Assembly: GCA_030826765.1 (NCBI GenBank)
Contig: JAUUDM010000026.1
Span: 1-64,000, forward strand
From: Nautiliales bacterium
GTDB lineage: Bacteria; Campylobacterota; Campylobacteria; Campylobacterales; JAADDX01
DNA: 64,000 nt
Direction of reading: 5' to 3'
Shown: positions 57,545 to 64,000 of the stretch, piece after piece
How positions within the stretch are numbered: position 1 is the stretch's first letter
Layout: each line of letters begins with the position of its first letter
The notes under the pieces: model-generated
Seen by the model: only the letters and a program-made list of their open reading frames with translations
What the model was told of the DNA's origin: nothing
The model's database searches: none
Translations under genes and position numbers: made by a program

Positions 57545-58716
57545 AAAAATCACTTTTTGGATATGGAGGGACTATAAAAGCTATTGCTAAAAGTGGTGGA
57601 TGGGATATTTATGATGATAAATTTACAGCAATTTCATTTGATAAATATGGAAATAAATTAATTCCAAGTAATTTATTTGAGCCAAATGATTCAAAACTTG
57701 AAATAACAAGTCCAGGAATAACTCCAAAAAATACTCTTATTCAAAAGGCAAATAATTTAATAAGTGATTATGACTATTTTTATAATAAATTTCCTTTTAG
57801 TATATGGATAAGTGGTACAAATGGTAAAACGACAACTACTCAAATGATAGAATCACTTTTAAAAGATTCTCAAGCTGGTGGAAATATTGGCTTACCTGTA
57901 GCTACAATGGATGAAACAAAACAATTTTGGATACTTGAAACAAGTTCTTTTACACTTCATTATACAAAAACTGCAAAACCAAATATTTATATTTTGCTTC
58001 CAATAACTCCAGACCATATTTCGTGGCACGGAAGTTTCGAAGAATATGAAAAAGATAAACTTTCAGTCTTAAATAGAATGGATGAAAGAGATATAGCAAT
58101 TATTCCTAAAAAATACGAAAACTACCCTACTTCAGCTTTTAAAATAGTTTATGAAAATAGTGAAGATTTAATTAACTATTTTAAATTTAAAGAAACAAAT
58201 TTTGATGAACCTTTTAGACTTGATGAAATATTAGCAAAAGCAGTTTATAAAATACTGTATTTTAAAGAAAAAAGTTTAAAAAATTTCAAAATTGATGCTC
58301 ATAAAATTGAAGAATTCGAAGATAAAAAAAACAGATTATGGGTAGATGACAGTAAGGCCACAAATATAGATGCCACAATTAATGCTATTAAAAAATATAG
58401 AAATGGAAAAATTCATTTAATATTAGGTGGAGATAGTAAAGGACAAAAACTAGCCCCTCTTTTTAAAGAACTCAAAAATTATAATGTAACTTTATATCTA
58501 ATAGGAAAAGATACTCCTATTTTTGAAAAAAAAGCTATAAAATATAATATAGACTATTTTGTTTGTAATACATTAGAAAATAGTATAGAATTAATAGATA
58601 AAAATTTCAAAAATGGTGTAGCTTTACTAAGTCCTGCAAGTGCAAGTTTAGATCAATTTTCTTCTTACAAACAAAGAGGAGAAAAATTTAAACAATTAGT
58701 CTCTAATTTAAGTTAG
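57541..58716 (+). CDS. murD: UDP-MurNAc-L-alanine:D-glutamate ligase
   Basis: 391 residues. The ATP loop WISGTNGKTTTTQM, the Mur ligase motifs ETSSFTLHY and LPITPDHISWHG, and a C-terminal VDDSKATNIDATINAI fit MurD. It is shorter than the E. coli enzyme, as usual in this phylum. It adds D-Glu to the peptidoglycan precursor. Confidence 0.95.
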   Translation: MKKSLFGYGGTIKAIAKSGGWDIYDDKFTAISFDKYGNKLIPSNLFEPNDSKLEITSPGITPKNTLIQKANNLISDYDYFYNKFPFSIWISGTNGKTTTTQMIESLLKDSQAGGNIGLPVATMDETKQFWILETSSFTLHYTKTAKPNIYILLPITPDHISWHGSFEEYEKDKLSVLNRMDERDIAIIPKKYENYPTSAFKIVYENSEDLINYFKFKETNFDEPFRLDEILAKAVYKILYFKEKSLKNFKIDAHKIEEFEDKKNRLWVDDSKATNIDATINAIKKYRNGKIHLILGGDSKGQKLAPLFKELKNYNVTLYLIGKDTPIFEKKAIKYNIDYFVCNTLENSIELIDKNFKNGVALLSPASASLDQFSSYKQRGEKFKQLVSNLS

Positions 58717-58733
58717 TTTTAAGAATATTTAAA

Positions 58734-58739
58734 TATAAT
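58734..58739 (+). promoter_or_regulatory. -10 box of the tRNA-Phe pair
   Basis: TATAAT stands 16 bp before the first tRNA-Phe, giving a leader of about 10 nt. No clear -35 is seen. Confidence 0.6.
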
Positions 58740-58755
58740 TTCAGTCCACAAACAA

Positions 58756-58831
58756 GCCCAGATAGCTCAGTCGGTAGAGCAAAGGACTGAAAATCCTTGT
58801 GTCGACGGTTCGATTCCGCCTCTGGGCACCA
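58756..58831 (+). tRNA. tRNA-Phe (GAA), copy 1, T-stem mismatch
   Basis: 76 nt with encoded CCA. Acceptor GCCCAGA / TCTGGGC pairs fully; anticodon stem AAGGA / TCCTT with loop CTGAAAA gives anticodon GAA. The T stem GACGG / CCGCC has one A-C mismatch at its second pair. Leader and trailer (CAAACAAG at 58749-58756 and CTTGTTTG at 58832-58839) can also pair, which may affect processing. Confidence 0.95.
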
Positions 58832-58838
58832 CTTGTTT

Positions 58839-58914
58839 GGCCAGATAGCTCAGTCGGTAGAGCAAAGGACTGAAAATCCTTGTGTCCCCGGTTCGATTCC
58901 GGGTCTGGCCACCA
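58839..58914 (+). tRNA. tRNA-Phe (GAA), copy 2
   Basis: 76 nt with encoded CCA, 7 nt after copy 1. Acceptor GGCCAGA / TCTGGCC and T stem CCCGG / CCGGG pair fully. The D arm, anticodon arm and variable loop start are the same as in copy 1. The 2:71 pair is G-C here and C-G in copy 1. Confidence 0.97.
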
Positions 58915-58969
58915 CTTAATAAAATTCCTCAAAATTATTTTCAATAATCGAATTATCAAAGGTATTTTA

Positions 58970-59704
58970 ATGATTTATATAATATCTAAACTTTTTACTT
59001 ATCTAATTTTACCACCTGGAATATTTATAATTTTACTTATTTTAGCAGCGTTTAAAAAATTTAAATATCTGTTTTTAATATCTGGATTATTTTTTTATTT
59101 TATTTCTACTAATTATGGTGCAAATTTACTTAATAAACCTTTAGAAAATAATTATTATAAAACTCAAAAAAATATTACTTGTAAAAGTGTAGTAGTTTTA
59201 TCCGGTGGAAGCAATAAAAATGATACTATAAAAACTGCTCCTAATGCTTTCAAAAGATTAGTTTATGGCTTAGAAATAGCTTCGATTCATCATTTACCTC
59301 TTATTTTTACTGGTAGCGGTATAGATAATTATACTGAAGCAGATGCAGCAAAAGAAGATATAAAAAATTTAAAAAAAGCCTTTCATTTTAATATAAAAGT
59401 TTATTATGAAAACAAAGCCAAAAACACTGTAGAAAATGCAAAATTTACTAAAAAATTACTTAAAGAAAATAACTTATCAAATAATATATGTTTAGTAACT
59501 TCAACTTATCATATGAAAAGAAGCGAAATAATATTTAAACATTTTGGTTTCAATGTAACACCTATGGCAACCGGATTTAATGTAAAAGAAAATGAAAATT
59601 TTTTTCTATTTCCAAAAGAAGAAAATTTTCATAAAAGCTATCAGACAATTCACGAATATTTTGGAATATTAAGTTTGCTTTTAAGAGGTTATAAAATTAA
59701 TTAA
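58970..59704 (+). CDS. DUF218 (YdcF/SanA/ElyC-like) membrane protein
   Basis: 244 residues from the ATG at 58970 with AAAGG upstream; a longer frame would run into tRNA copy 2. Two N-terminal membrane helices are followed by a DUF218 domain (SVVVLSGGSNKND, KNTVENAKFTKKLL, LVTSTYHMKRSEIIF). ElyC-like members affect envelope and lipid carrier use. The exact role is unknown. It overlaps phoR tail to tail by 8 bp. Confidence 0.85.
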   Translation: MIYIISKLFTYLILPPGIFIILLILAAFKKFKYLFLISGLFFYFISTNYGANLLNKPLENNYYKTQKNITCKSVVVLSGGSNKNDTIKTAPNAFKRLVYGLEIASIHHLPLIFTGSGIDNYTEADAAKEDIKNLKKAFHFNIKVYYENKAKNTVENAKFTKKLLKENNLSNNICLVTSTYHMKRSEIIFKHFGFNVTPMATGFNVKENENFFLFPKEENFHKSYQTIHEYFGILSLLLRGYKIN

Positions 59705-60788
59705 AAACTATTCTAAATTCACTTCCTTTAGAATATTCACTAATAATTTCTAATTTAAAATTATGAAGTTTTATAATATTATTTACAATAGAAAGTCCAA
59801 GTCCTAATGAATTATTCCAACTATTATTACTCACACGATAAAATTTATCCGTAATTTTATTTATATCAGTTTTTTTAATTCCTATTCCTTTATCAATTAC
59901 ACTTATATAATTTTTAGTAACTTTTACAATTATTTTATCTTTTGAATATTTGATAGCATTTTCTATTAAATTTATTAAAGCTACTTCAAAAAGCATTTTA
60001 TCTATTAAAATTTTGTGATTTGTACCTTCTAAAATAATTTCTCTATTTGGATAGATATCTTTAATATCTTCTATAATTTCTTTACTAAATTCATATAAAT
60101 CTACATTTACAAAATCTATTTTTTGGGAGTTTTCTTCAAGCTTTATAGATAGTCTTAAAGTATCTATTAAAGTTGTTAATTTATCTCCATTTCTTTTTAT
60201 TTTCTCTAAAAATTTTTTTCTAATAGCAAGTGGAACATCATTTTTTAGTAAAGTCTCACTATAACCATTAATTACAGCTATTGGATTTTTAAATTCGTGT
60301 GAAATTGCTGAAATTATTTCCTCTTTTTGTATATTTGATAATTCCAATTTTGCAATAGTAGATTTATATTCTCTTTCATGTCTTGCCAAAATAGTCGAAA
60401 CTTTACTAAGCAAAGAAGTAATTTTTGAAAACTCTTTTGAAAAATTTGATTCTATCTTTTTTTCTTTTTTCTTTTTTGTAAGTTTAGTTAGAAATAGCAA
60501 AATTTTATTTACCTCATTTTCTAAATTATTATTTATTTTTCTTACAAAATAAAAAAGTATTACTATAAAAACAGCTAATATAAGAATATTTATAATAATG
60601 AATTCAGTAAATTGTATTTGAAAATATTTTATTTTTTGATTTAGTTCCTGATTAGTTAAAGAAGACATATCTATATTTGAAAAATATAGATATTTCATAT
60701 AAAAATAACTTTCTATACCAAGTAGAATTAAAAGTGTTAAAAAAGCTATAATTAGCACTTTTAAATAAATATTAGAAAGTTTCAGCAA
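59697..60788 (-). CDS. Sensor histidine kinase, PhoR-type
   Basis: 363 residues. Two membrane helices (about 9-28 and 62-84) flank a short periplasmic loop. H-box ISHEFKNPIAVINGYSE, N-box NLIENAIKYS, DKGIGI and GLGLSIV are intact. It lies last in the pst-phoU-phoB run, so phosphate sensing with PhoU is likely. It overlaps the regulator by 7 bp. Confidence 0.9.
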   Translation of the reverse strand: MLKLSNIYLKVLIIAFLTLLILLGIESYFYMKYLYFSNIDMSSLTNQELNQKIKYFQIQFTEFIIINILILAVFIVILFYFVRKINNNLENEVNKILLFLTKLTKKKKEKKIESNFSKEFSKITSLLSKVSTILARHEREYKSTIAKLELSNIQKEEIISAISHEFKNPIAVINGYSETLLKNDVPLAIRKKFLEKIKRNGDKLTTLIDTLRLSIKLEENSQKIDFVNVDLYEFSKEIIEDIKDIYPNREIILEGTNHKILIDKMLFEVALINLIENAIKYSKDKIIVKVTKNYISVIDKGIGIKKTDINKITDKFYRVSNNSWNNSLGLGLSIVNNIIKLHNFKLEIISEYSKGSEFRIVFN

Positions 60789-61441
60789 AACATATACCCC
60801 TCACCTCTTATTGTCTTTATATACTCTTTTTCATTAAAAGGATCAATCTTTTCTTTCAATCTTTTAACAGCTACATTTACAGTTTTAACCTGTTTATCAA
60901 AACTATCTTTCCATACATTTTCAAGTAAAACTTCTCTTGTCATAACTTTATTTACATTTTTAAGAAATTCTAAAAGTAAATCTTTTTCTAAATGAGTTAA
61001 ATCAATTGTATAACCATCAATTTTTACTTCTCTTGTATCAATATTAAAGATAATATCTCGATGTTTTAAAACTTTTATCTCTTTTTTAGTTCTTTTTAAT
61101 ACTGCTTTTACACGAGCTTTAAGCTCTTCTAAACTAAAAGGCTTGGTAATATAATCATCTCCCCCTCTTTCAAATCCTTGTAAAATATCTTCTTCTTTAT
61201 CTTTGGCAGTTAAATAAATTACAGGTTGATTATAACCTTTGTCTCTTAAAGTCTGGATAAAAATACTACCCTCTGTCCCAGGTAAATTCCTATCCATTAT
61301 AATTAAATCTATCTCTTCTTTATCAAGAAGTTCTTTTACTCCATTTGTAGAACTAAAAGTAAAAACTTTATAATCATTTAAAGTAAATTGTATTAAATCT
61401 AAAATATCTTCTTCATCCTCGACAACTACAATTTTATGCAT
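60782..61441 (-). CDS. OmpR/PhoB-family response regulator
   Basis: 219 residues from the ATG at 61441; a GTG at 61456 would add five residues. The receiver has VVEDEEDIL, Asp in IIMDRNLPGTEG and Lys in YITKPFSLEE. The winged-helix domain is DLTHLEKDLLLEFLKN...TIRGEGYMF. It probably controls the phosphate genes. It overlaps phoU by 8 bp. Confidence 0.92.
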   Translation of the reverse strand: MHKIVVVEDEEDILDLIQFTLNDYKVFTFSSTNGVKELLDKEEIDLIIMDRNLPGTEGSIFIQTLRDKGYNQPVIYLTAKDKEEDILQGFERGGDDYITKPFSLEELKARVKAVLKRTKKEIKVLKHRDIIFNIDTREVKIDGYTIDLTHLEKDLLLEFLKNVNKVMTREVLLENVWKDSFDKQVKTVNVAVKRLKEKIDPFNEKEYIKTIRGEGYMFC

Positions 61442-62084
61442 TATGTAAGTTTCCACCCAATTTATAAAACATTAGTAAATTTGCAACTTCAATAGTTCTA
61501 TCTGCAATTTTTTCCATTTTTCTAACTGTTTTTAGAACTTTATTTAAAGTTTCATAATTACCTTCATAATTTTTAAGAAGTTCTTCTTCAATAGCATCAT
61601 ATAAATCATCTGTTTTATGCTCTTCCACTACAATTTCTTCAAATTTATCTTTCAATTCATCAACATCTTCAATATCCAACATTTCATAAGTAAGTTTTAA
61701 ACATTTGAATGTAGCTTCTTCTAATGGAACCAAATATTGAGTAATTAAACTTTTTTCCACTAAATCACATACAGCCAAAAAACCTTTTATAAAACTTCTT
61801 GTATTTGTAGAAGCTCTTGAAAGCTCACCTGTAATTTTAAGATAAGCTACCAACCTTCTTAAATCTCTTGCTTCTGGTGTATATAATGCTAAAATTTTAA
61901 TTATTAGATTATCAATTTCATCAGCTTTTACAGTAGAATTATTTACATATTTTTTAGCATCATCAAACTCACTTGTATCACAATCTTCTAATGCTTTTAA
62001 AACAATTTCATTTGCTTTTACTAAATTATTATGAAATTCTCTAACTTCATCTTTTACTTCTTTTAAATATTTTTCTCCTAACAT
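61434..62084 (-). CDS. phoU: PhoU-like phosphate signalling protein
   Basis: 216 residues, all helical. LYTPEARDLRRLVAYLKITGEL and a second MEKIADRTIEVANLL are PhoU repeats with acidic metal-site residues. It links PstSCAB activity to the kinase. It is 11 bp after pstB. Confidence 0.9.
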   Translation of the reverse strand: MLGEKYLKEVKDEVREFHNNLVKANEIVLKALEDCDTSEFDDAKKYVNNSTVKADEIDNLIIKILALYTPEARDLRRLVAYLKITGELSRASTNTRSFIKGFLAVCDLVEKSLITQYLVPLEEATFKCLKLTYEMLDIEDVDELKDKFEEIVVEEHKTDDLYDAIEEELLKNYEGNYETLNKVLKTVRKMEKIADRTIEVANLLMFYKLGGNLHNA

Positions 62085-62095
62085 ATCTGCTCCTT

Positions 62096-62875
62096 TTATC
62101 CAAATCTACCAGTGATATAATCTTCTGTCTGTTTCTCTTTTGGATTTAAGAAAATTTGCTCAGTTTCACCAAATTCAACTAAATCTCCTAAATACATAAA
62201 TGCTGTATAATCACTAATTCTACTCGCTTGTTGCATATTATGAGTTACAATTGCAATACTTACTCTCTCTTTTAATTCAACTACAAGTTCTTCAATAGCT
62301 GCTGTTGAGATTGGGTCCAATGCACTTGTAGGTTCATCAAAAAGTAATACTTCAGGCTCAACTGCAATAGCTCTTGCAATACAAAGTCTTTGTTGTTGCC
62401 CTCCACTCATTCCAAGTGCAGATTCTTTAAGTCTATCTTTTACCTCACTCCACAAAGCTGCTCCTTGAAGGGCTTTTTCTACTCTTCCTTCAATTTCACT
62501 TTTACTTTTTATTCCTGCAAATTTAAGTCCATAAGCAACATTATCAAAAATACTCATAGGAAACGGAGTTGGTTTTTGGAAAATCATCCCAACTCTTTGT
62601 CTCAGCTCAATTAATTTATTTTCTTTTTTGTATTCCAAAATATTTTCCATTTTATCATTAATTTTTAATAAAATTTCTCCATCATATTTATTCCCAGGAT
62701 AAAGGTCTTGAATTCTATTTAAACTTCTTAACAGAGTCGATTTTCCACATCCACTTGGTCCAATTAATGCCGTAATTTTATTTTCTTCAATATTCAAATT
62801 GATGTTTTTTAAAGTTGGCTTAGGTGCTTTTGGATAAGTAAAATAAAAATCTTTTATTTCCATTACATTTTTCAT
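62096..62875 (-). CDS. pstB: Phosphate ABC transporter ATPase
   Basis: 259 residues from the third of three ATG codons (62881, 62878, 62875); AAGGA lies 6 bp before this one and too close to the other two. Walker [10 protein letters not shown], signature [15 protein letters not shown] and Walker [13 protein letters not shown] are intact. It powers phosphate uptake. Confidence 0.96.
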   Translation of the reverse strand: MKNVMEIKDFYFTYPKAPKPTLKNINLNIEENKITALIGPSGCGKSTLLRSLNRIQDLYPGNKYDGEILLKINDKMENILEYKKENKLIELRQRVGMIFQKPTPFPMSIFDNVAYGLKFAGIKSKSEIEGRVEKALQGAALWSEVKDRLKESALGMSGGQQQRLCIARAIAVEPEVLLFDEPTSALDPISTAAIEELVVELKERVSIAIVTHNMQQASRISDYTAFMYLGDLVEFGETEQIFLNPKEKQTEDYITGRFG

Positions 62876-62884
62876 CATCATTCC

Positions 62885-63691
62885 TTATTTTTTTTCTCTA
62901 ATAACATATCTACCAAGTAAATTTATAAGTAAAACAAAAACAGTTAAAATAAATGCCCCAGCCCACGCAATTTTTACTAAATTTTCATCTGGCATAGTAG
63001 CAAGGTTATAAATAGCAACTGTTAAACTTGGAAACTCTTGATTCATATTCATTGTAAAAAATTGACTGTTTCCACTTGTAAAAAGTAGTGGAGCTGTTTC
63101 TCCTGCAATTCTTGCAAATGCAAGTAAAATACCAGTTGTTATTCCAACTTTTGCTGCTTTTATAATTATATCAAAAATAACTTTGTATTTCGGAGCTCCC
63201 AAAGCAATTCCTGCCTCTCTAAGCTCTTTTGGCACGAGTCCTAGCATATCATCAGTCGTTCGAACTACAATTGGAATCATCATAATTGCTAATGCAATAC
63301 TCCCAGCCCATCCATTTGCATGACCTACCGGATTTACCACAATAGCATAAACAAAAACCCCTATTACGATAGAAGGTGCACTCATCATTACATCACTTAA
63401 ATTTCTGATAAATTCGGCATATTTACTCCCATATGAGTATTCTTGAAGATAAATTCCTGCAATCATTCCGATAGGAACACCAATTACAACTGCTGTTAAA
63501 GCCAGCATAAATTGACCTATTAGAAGATTTCTAAGTCCGTTATTAACCAAATCATTACTGAATATATGCCAATCAATTGCTCCTACACCTTTAATTGTAA
63601 GGTCAATCAATATCCAAAAAAGAAAAACCAAACCAATTAATGCCGCAAGGATAGATAATCCTAAAACTATTTTATTTATTAAAAATCTCAT
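62885..63691 (-). CDS. pstA: Phosphate ABC transporter permease PstA
   Basis: 268 residues, about six membrane helices. The EAA loop REAGIALGAPKYKVIFDIII is clear. It forms the channel with PstC. It overlaps pstC by 20 bp. Confidence 0.95.
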   Translation of the reverse strand: MRFLINKIVLGLSILAALIGLVFLFWILIDLTIKGVGAIDWHIFSNDLVNNGLRNLLIGQFMLALTAVVIGVPIGMIAGIYLQEYSYGSKYAEFIRNLSDVMMSAPSIVIGVFVYAIVVNPVGHANGWAGSIALAIMMIPIVVRTTDDMLGLVPKELREAGIALGAPKYKVIFDIIIKAAKVGITTGILLAFARIAGETAPLLFTSGNSQFFTMNMNQEFPSLTVAIYNLATMPDENLVKIAWAGAFILTVFVLLINLLGRYVIREKK

Positions 63692-64000
63692 TTTTATTCC
63701 TTAAAAAGTAGAATTTAGCAAAACTGATAACTGCAAAACTAAGCACAAACAGAACTACTGCCAAATAGAAAAGTGCTGACATACTCATACCACTACTTTC
63801 TGCAAAAGAGTTTGCCAAAACTACCGGAATTGAAACTGTTGGGTCTGTAACAACTTTTGGGAATGTAAAAACTCCACCAATTACAAAAGCAACTGCCATT
63901 GTTTCACCTAAAGCTCTACCAAGTGCTAAAATAATACTTCCTATAATCCCCTGTTTTGCATAAGGAAAAATTACATCTTTTATTACTTCAAATTTAGTTG
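63672..64000 (-). CDS. pstC: Phosphate ABC transporter permease PstC, C-terminal part
   Basis: The frame is open to the right edge. It reads TKFEVIKDVIFPYAKQGI, then ALGRALGETMAVAFVIGG, which is the PstC EAA region and last helices. About 109 residues are in the window; the start lies to the right. It is the first gene of the Pho module seen here; pstS must lie outside. Confidence 0.93.
   Translation of the reverse strand, partial: TKFEVIKDVIFPYAKQGIIGSIILALGRALGETMAVAFVIGGVFTFPKVVTDPTVSIPVVLANSFAESSGMSMSALFYLAVVLFVLSFAVISFAKFYFLRNKNEIFNK

Noticed and set aside
58741..58959. Minus-strand 72-codon frame with PDPESNRGHKDFQS
   Set aside because: It is the reverse strand of the two tRNA-Phe genes, a well-known false protein of tRNA loci.

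Overview
The window is a dense, very AT-rich (roughly 25-30% GC by eye) bacterial chromosome segment with almost no spacers above 250 bp and many 1-26 bp gene overlaps. Several gene neighbourhoods are the ones I know from Campylobacterota (the former epsilonproteobacteria): secG / frr / pyrE, an HP0268-like nuclease before miaB, aroB / TrkA-like protein / tgt, rnhB next to an HP1321-like ATPase, and a DUF1882 gene before glyA. The futalosine menaquinone enzyme MqnC fits too. The low GC would suit a Caminibacter/Nautiliales-type or Arcobacter-type organism, but genus level is inference only.

Layout. 1-7.9 kb (minus strand): the start of a secreted repeat protein, a DUF4384 protein, ilvD, then a tight run of Bax-like glucosaminidase, rnhB, ATPase, MFS carrier, HIT protein, pyrE and frr. 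7.9-12.8 kb: an accessory insert between frr and its expected neighbours nodB and secG. It holds a YefM/YoeB-type toxin-antitoxin pair, a truncated frameshifted ATPase, a fragment of a RhlE-type helicase, a FlgT-like envelope protein and a frameshifted IS110-family element with a candidate bridge RNA. 12.7-19.9 kb: NodB-type deacetylase, secG, a BioC-like methyltransferase, a TRAP carrier and modABC. 20-27 kb: one long minus-strand transcription unit, nusA-aguB-luxS-DUF309-GGDEF-dnaE-modABC. 27.1-34.4 kb (plus strand): HP0268-like nuclease, miaB, a tyrosine recombinase, three PilM/PilN/PilO-like genes, rimO and tilS. 34.4-42.7 kb (minus): aroE, a STAS/CheX protein, trpE, SPOR protein, DUF1882, glyA, lysS, cvpA. 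42.7-50.3 kb: mqnC, then aroB-xseB-nitrilase-kinase-GGDEF with four-base ATGA overlaps. 50.3-58.7 kb: tgt, yraN, ybgC, accA, fabF, acpP, fabG, then mraY-sppA-murD. 58.7-64 kb: two tandem tRNA-Phe genes, a DUF218 protein and a complete Pho module on the minus strand (pstC-pstA-pstB-phoU-phoB-phoR).

The strongest novel reading is at 7.9-12.8 kb. The end of nodB and the start region of frr form a 76-bp imperfect direct repeat around the accessory insert. One copy of that repeat is split by the IS110 element. Removing 11285-12748 restores the repeat without gaps, restores a natural nodB stop next to the downstream start codon, and fixes the element's ends. Joining those ends in a circle would create TTGACT-17 bp-TATAAT in front of a roughly 165-nt structured region, which is the layout of an IS110 bridge-RNA locus. 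Other points worth a second look are an in-frame stop separating a sensor kinase from its signal peptide, a nitrilase-fold protein lacking catalytic Cys and Lys, a STAS/pseudo-receiver/CheX fusion, and a tRNA-Phe pair in which one copy carries a T-stem mismatch.
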